DNA from: Citrus sinensis | Lineage: Eukaryota; Streptophyta; Magnoliopsida; Sapindales; Rutaceae | Assembly: GCF_022201045.2 (NCBI RefSeq) | Contig: NC_068558.1 | Location: 6,973,501-7,037,500 of the forward strand | DNA length: 64,000 bases | Direction: 5' to 3' | Part shown: one piece after another, positions 59,801-64,000 of the stretch | Numbering within the stretch: the first letter of the stretch is position 1 | Layout of the letters: every line of letters begins with the position of its first letter | The notes under the pieces: model-generated | Told to the model about the DNA's origin: nothing | Database searches by the model: none | The model's input: only the letters and a program-made list of their open reading frames with translations | Made by a program: the position numbers and the translations under genes

Positions 59801-62800
59801 ATTAGTTATTTGTTAAAGTACCAACCTTACAGATTGCTGTTGCAATTGTAGGCAAATATATTAGAAGAACTTCTGTCTTGTTCTACTAATTTCACAACAA
59901 CAGAACATCTAAATGTTAGAAGTTGTCTTGAAAAGATAAGAGATACAACGGTAGGCCTCTTTGTGGTTATTTTATTTAATTGGCAACCTAATATTTTATT
60001 CTGATTTTTACTACTTGCATATCAATTTTGTAGGAATGGGACTTTAAAATGTCTGCCTCAGGACGTGTTGAGGTTCTATCATCAATTAGACAAGTGGCAT
60101 TAAAGTTGTCATCTCTACCTGGACAATTTGGTATCCAAAGTGAAACGTACTATTGGACTGCTGCCTATCATTTGAACATTAGACTTTATGAGAAATTACT
60201 TTTTGGCATGTTCGATGTTCTTGATGAATGTCAGCTCATAGAGGTTGAAGCTTTCATATCTTGTTCTTGAATTTAGCAGTTGCTGTGATATTTTGCATGT
60301 AGTTTTATTTTGAATGATGCTCAAATTTTTTGCTTCGGACTTGTATTAGGAAGCCGATGCTATCATGTCACTTATCAAATTGACCTGGCCAACTTTAGGC
60401 ATCACTCAGAAAATGCATTATGGAATATTTGCATGGGTCCTTTTCCAGCAGGTATATTTTATTTACCATAATTGTTAAATTCATATGACAGTTTGTATTA
60501 TGTAACTATATTTGTCCAACTTTGAACATATGGAACTAATCACTTATCTTTATTCTATTCATGTAGTCAAGATAGTTTATATACAGTGTTAATTGAGTGG
60601 TGGTGTGTTCAGATAAGATCAGTGAAATGCCCACAAAATTTTAGGAAATGTTGAAATTGAATAATGCATTATGTTAAAGTTACTTTGATGGATGTATTAC
60701 TTGCTTAGAACAGGTACGACTTAATGTGGTTTTTAGTCATTGGATTAAGAAAGTTGTGCTTGTTGAAGTTTGTTGGGACAGGGGAGGGGATGCTACTGGA
60801 ATATGCAGTTCTTGAGTTGCAAAAAGTTTCACCAACAGAGGAAGATGACGGGAAGGAAGTGCAATATATTAATAATATTATTTGTTCAAGAAAATTAAAT
60901 GACAGAAAAGACAATTTAAGCCTGTTGCAGGCTATTTTTGTCTCAATAAGTATTTGGTGCGACAGTAAACTGCAAGACTACCACCGACATTTTAGTCAGG
61001 TTAATTGCTGCCAATCAGTTGTTCTATTGTATTCTCTTTTATTTTTCCAATATAAGCAATATCCTTTTTTTTTTTAATTACATCAATATAAGCAATATCC
61101 TATTTGCTAAATTTTGCCAATCCATTTTTGTCATTTCATCACCACTGCTTAATTTCATTTTAATTCGATAAAGGCATAAAGTTTTAGATTAGTTATTGTA
61201 TTTAATGTTTTAACTTAAAGTTTTTCCTGTTGTAGGAAATTCTTAATACCTTGTATTTTATTCCCCGTTTTCCCATTTGGGCTCTTTGATAGTTTGTATT
61301 TTTTTTGTGTGATCGTCTTATCCCCTTTGAACATATGATTTATTTTTGTTGGCTTGCACTAGAAAAGAAGAAACAAGAGACAAAGTGAGTGACTGAAATT
61401 GTCTTTCTAGTACATAGAAAAGTAGAGGATATATAGGACTAGAACAAAAATAAGAAAGGAATCACGACTCATAGTCAAACTATAGTTGCTAGGCTACAGC
61501 TCATGAAATCTAGTATTGCCTATGTTAGCTTCAACAATATTTATGCATCAATTCCTGGTGGTTTTCTTTTTGATAATGATTATATTCTTCCAGGAACCTT
61601 CTAACTTCAAAAGGGTGATGGCCTTGGCATCAACAGTTGGAGTATTCACTCCTGGTGATTGTGCTGAAATTAAGGTTAGGTCTGCTGCAGTATATTATCT
61701 CTATGAACATATTGTAATTTAAATGAGTTAATCTGGTCCATGGCTGATATGTCTTAAGTTCCTTTGCTGCATGTGGTTATAATGTGGAATCCTTGGCAAA
61801 AGTTTCAATATTATCTTGACCAAGATAGTTTGTTCATTCTAATTGCTGTTTCTAGAATAATAGAAATCTTACCTTGATTCAAGGATTGTTTTTCCTTTTC
61901 CCCCCGTTCTTGCTATTACTTGCTTCTTTTCAGCAGTCATGAATAAATCTCTTTGTGTGTTTGAAAAAAAAAATTTATTGATTTTGGGAAACAAAATTGT
62001 ACGAATTGTTGGCGAATGAAAGTTGCGCTGAAATTTGATTCCAATGGTTCATGAGGGACATTATTTATTTTTGGTGTTCAAGTTGTTAGTTTCTTGTTTT
62101 GATGGTGCGCCTTATTTTACATACTAGTTTAGTATGTGGAGATGACAGTGCTTCCACTATTAATTGTCATCTTATTGTATAATGTTTTTGTGCATGCAGT
62201 TAACCAAATTGCATACGTCAAATGATAATGCTGCAAGAAAAGTTAAAGGTTATGTCGAGAAGTCCATTGAAACTGCATGTAGGCAGGTGAGCCACTTTTG
62301 TTTTTTGACCTTGTATATAATATTTGCTTGTTTCGTTGATAATTTTAGTGAATTAGATATCATTTATTGTTTAAGTAGAAATACTATTGATTTATGCAGT
62401 ATTTGGACCCAATTTCACATTTTTTGTAGCCCTTTTCATACTTTATATGAGGTTAATTGGTTTATTCTTAGGTCGCAAGTACCATAGATCTTGAATCAAA
62501 AGTACAAAGGAGTCATCCATTGGCTCTGCTTGCAAATGAACTAAGATCGATTGCTGAGAGGGAGCTCACTGTGTTTTGGCCGGTAATTTGTCATTGGTGC
62601 TCTGAAGCATTGACGATCTCAGCCATAATGTTGCACCATTTTTATAGGGAAATACTGGTTCGTTTCTTAAACTCCTTAATTCGATTTATTTCAAGTCTAT
62701 CCACTGTTGGTATATTTATTTACTCCTCTATCTTGTATTAATATCTGTAACTGTATGTTTTTTCTCAAATATATAGAAGCCATTCCTCCAGGGAGTGACA

Positions 62801-63763
62801 TCTCTGTCTGAAGATGCTAGATTGGTGCTTTCAGCTGCCAATAAGTTGGATCAGTACCTGACTCAGATATATACTTCTGCTTGTGAAAAAAAAGGGTCCC
62901 ACCACCATATGAATCAATTAGAACACTATCAGGTTACATCTATTTTGACTTTTTAATGTCATAAGGGACTAGTGTTACTTGTGTTGCATTTTGTGATGAT
63001 GTACTATATAAGTCTATAGGACTTGCTTGGTTTTTATATCTTATTATTCATTTCATGTGACTCTTGGCTGTTTCCCATACTTTAATCCTTTGGTGATTAA
63101 TTCCAATTGCTATTGCTTATTGTTAGTCAAATGGTATTTAATATTTGTTTTGCTGCGGTTTGCTTTGTATGCGTTGTCAATAAGATCATGATAAGTTGAT
63201 GAGAACTGATCATTGTTTCATGGGAATTAGGCCAAAGCCCAGGATTTACTAACGTTGGACGCAAGTCATGGTGCATTTTGCATTGTTGATCTTTCTTAAA
63301 AAATGGCATTGATCATTGAAATGGGTGCTGCTTCTCAGAGCACATCTGTCATTCTTATGGATCTTATTTATTCTTGGTGCACTGTTGTGTCAAGCATTCT
63401 CCTGTCTGGAAAGCTAAGTGTCTAATCTGTATCTGATATCATCGGACATAATATTTGTCCTGTATTTTTTATGGCCCAAGTCCTTTGTCACATATAGCAT
63501 GGTTACTGTATGTTGGTTGTCAAATGTTCCCACATGCACTTGTTTTTGGGTGTAAATTTTTATTTTTTTATTTCTTGGGGGAAATGATTGTGTTAAATGT
63601 TGACTATTGCATATGATGCTTCGTTTGTTTTAACAAAACTTGGTGGGTAAGAATGTTCCTTTTTGGGCAGATTGGAGAAGTTTGCAGACCAATCATTCTT
63701 GATTGGTTAATTGCTCAGCATGCTCATATTTTGGAGTGGACCGGACGTGCCTTTGATCTTGAG
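56900..63763 (+). CDS. Munc13-like DUF810 protein (PATROL1-related), 5' part, 15 exons seen
   Basis: Plant DUF810 proteins resemble animal Munc13 and act in membrane trafficking (PATROL1 delivers a proton pump to the plasma membrane). Exons: 56900-57083, 57381-57445, 57915-58185, 58378-58444, 58630-58780, 59597-59764, 59852-59950, 60034-60243, 60350-60451, 60769-60999, 61594-61674, 62200-62286, 62472-62657, 62777-62932, 63671-63763, giving 717 codons in one frame. The start MDQQHVSLLERYRRDRRQLI and the domain onset LSDDDLRETAYELFLASLL are typical. The last visible exon ends AFDLE, so the C-terminal part with the MHD-like region lies beyond the window. Intron 5 has a GC donor (CAG/GCAAGC). Exon 4 uses the weak acceptor TGAAG at 58377 to keep frame; a stronger AG 11 bp upstream would shift it. 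The closest relative I recall is At4g11670. Confidence 0.92.
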
Positions 63764-64000
63764 GTTGGTTTCATTCTACATTGGCTAGAAATACAGATTG
63801 CAAGCGCTACTTTTCCCATTTCTTTCTATTTAGGCTTCAACCATCTGTCTTCCTTAATGTTTTGTTGATATTAAATAAACTGGATTTTTCTTCGTTATTT
63901 GTGCAACTTCCTTGTCTAGAACTATCAACTAAACTAAAGATTACTCTAACTAGCAGTATTCTATTGTTTTATGGTTTCAACAGCATATACATGAGATAAA

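Noticed and set aside
60710..60768. Acceptor at AACAG (about 60714) for exon 10 of the Munc13-like gene
   Set aside because: It gives the wrong frame; the TTGAAG acceptor ending at 60768 keeps frame into the conserved part.
1..64000. CRISPR arrays, bacterial operons, riboswitches or integrated virus genes
   Set aside because: No direct-repeat spacer array, no polycistronic layout, and no reverse transcriptase, capsid or replicase signature were seen in either strand.

Overview
The window is nuclear DNA of a flowering plant, almost certainly a eudicot. The evidence is AT-rich introns with GT-AG borders, eight spliced protein genes with clear plant relatives, a plant tRNA-Val, plant-type transposon relics, and short plastid and mitochondrial insertions. 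The species cannot be proven from sequence alone; a woody rosid such as Citrus is a guess. All exon models were built by hand from splice signals, reading-frame continuity and remembered family conservation. The frame closes across every junction listed.

Layout: (1) 173-9717, minus: HAP2/GCS1, the gamete fusion protein, 18 exons, 713 aa, with hairpins, a SINE-like unit and a hAT element nested in a TRIM inside its introns. (2) 9.7-13.2 kb: repeat-rich intergenic DNA with long-inverted-repeat (Mutator-like) elements. (3) 13235-18546, plus: PAS-domain Raf-like kinase, 15 exons, 744 aa. (4) 18.5-30.6 kb: about 12 kb with no gene I can support, holding at least five long-TIR elements, four of them with matching 9-bp flanking duplications. 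(5) 30689-34235, plus: IQD calmodulin-binding protein, 481 aa. (6) 35175-35248: tRNA-Val(AAC). (7) 35829-38921, minus: rhomboid protease, 327 aa. (8) 39-43.8 kb: intergenic DNA with repeats. (9) 43826-45167, minus: ribosomal protein eL24. (10) 45.2-48.4 kb: a mitochondrial nad4 fragment, a plastid psaA fragment and a second copy of a trinucleotide-rich repeat. (11) 48408-51060, minus: replication factor C subunit RFC2, 331 aa. (12) 51896-55568, plus: RIE1-like membrane RING-H2 ubiquitin ligase, 380 aa, divergent from RFC2. (13) 56900 to beyond the right edge, plus: Munc13-like/DUF810 (PATROL1-related) protein, first 15 exons (717 codons).

The genes do not form a pathway. Their order is informative: from memory, Arabidopsis carries the relatives in three separated clusters (At4g11670-At4g11720, At4g23050-At4g23070, At1g63120-At1g63170). 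The window therefore looks like an unfractionated ancestral block. I found no convincing undescribed molecular system. The best leads are the 128-bp intronic hairpin in HAP2, the nested transposons, the family of long-TIR elements with 9-bp target duplications, and the paired organelle-DNA fragments.
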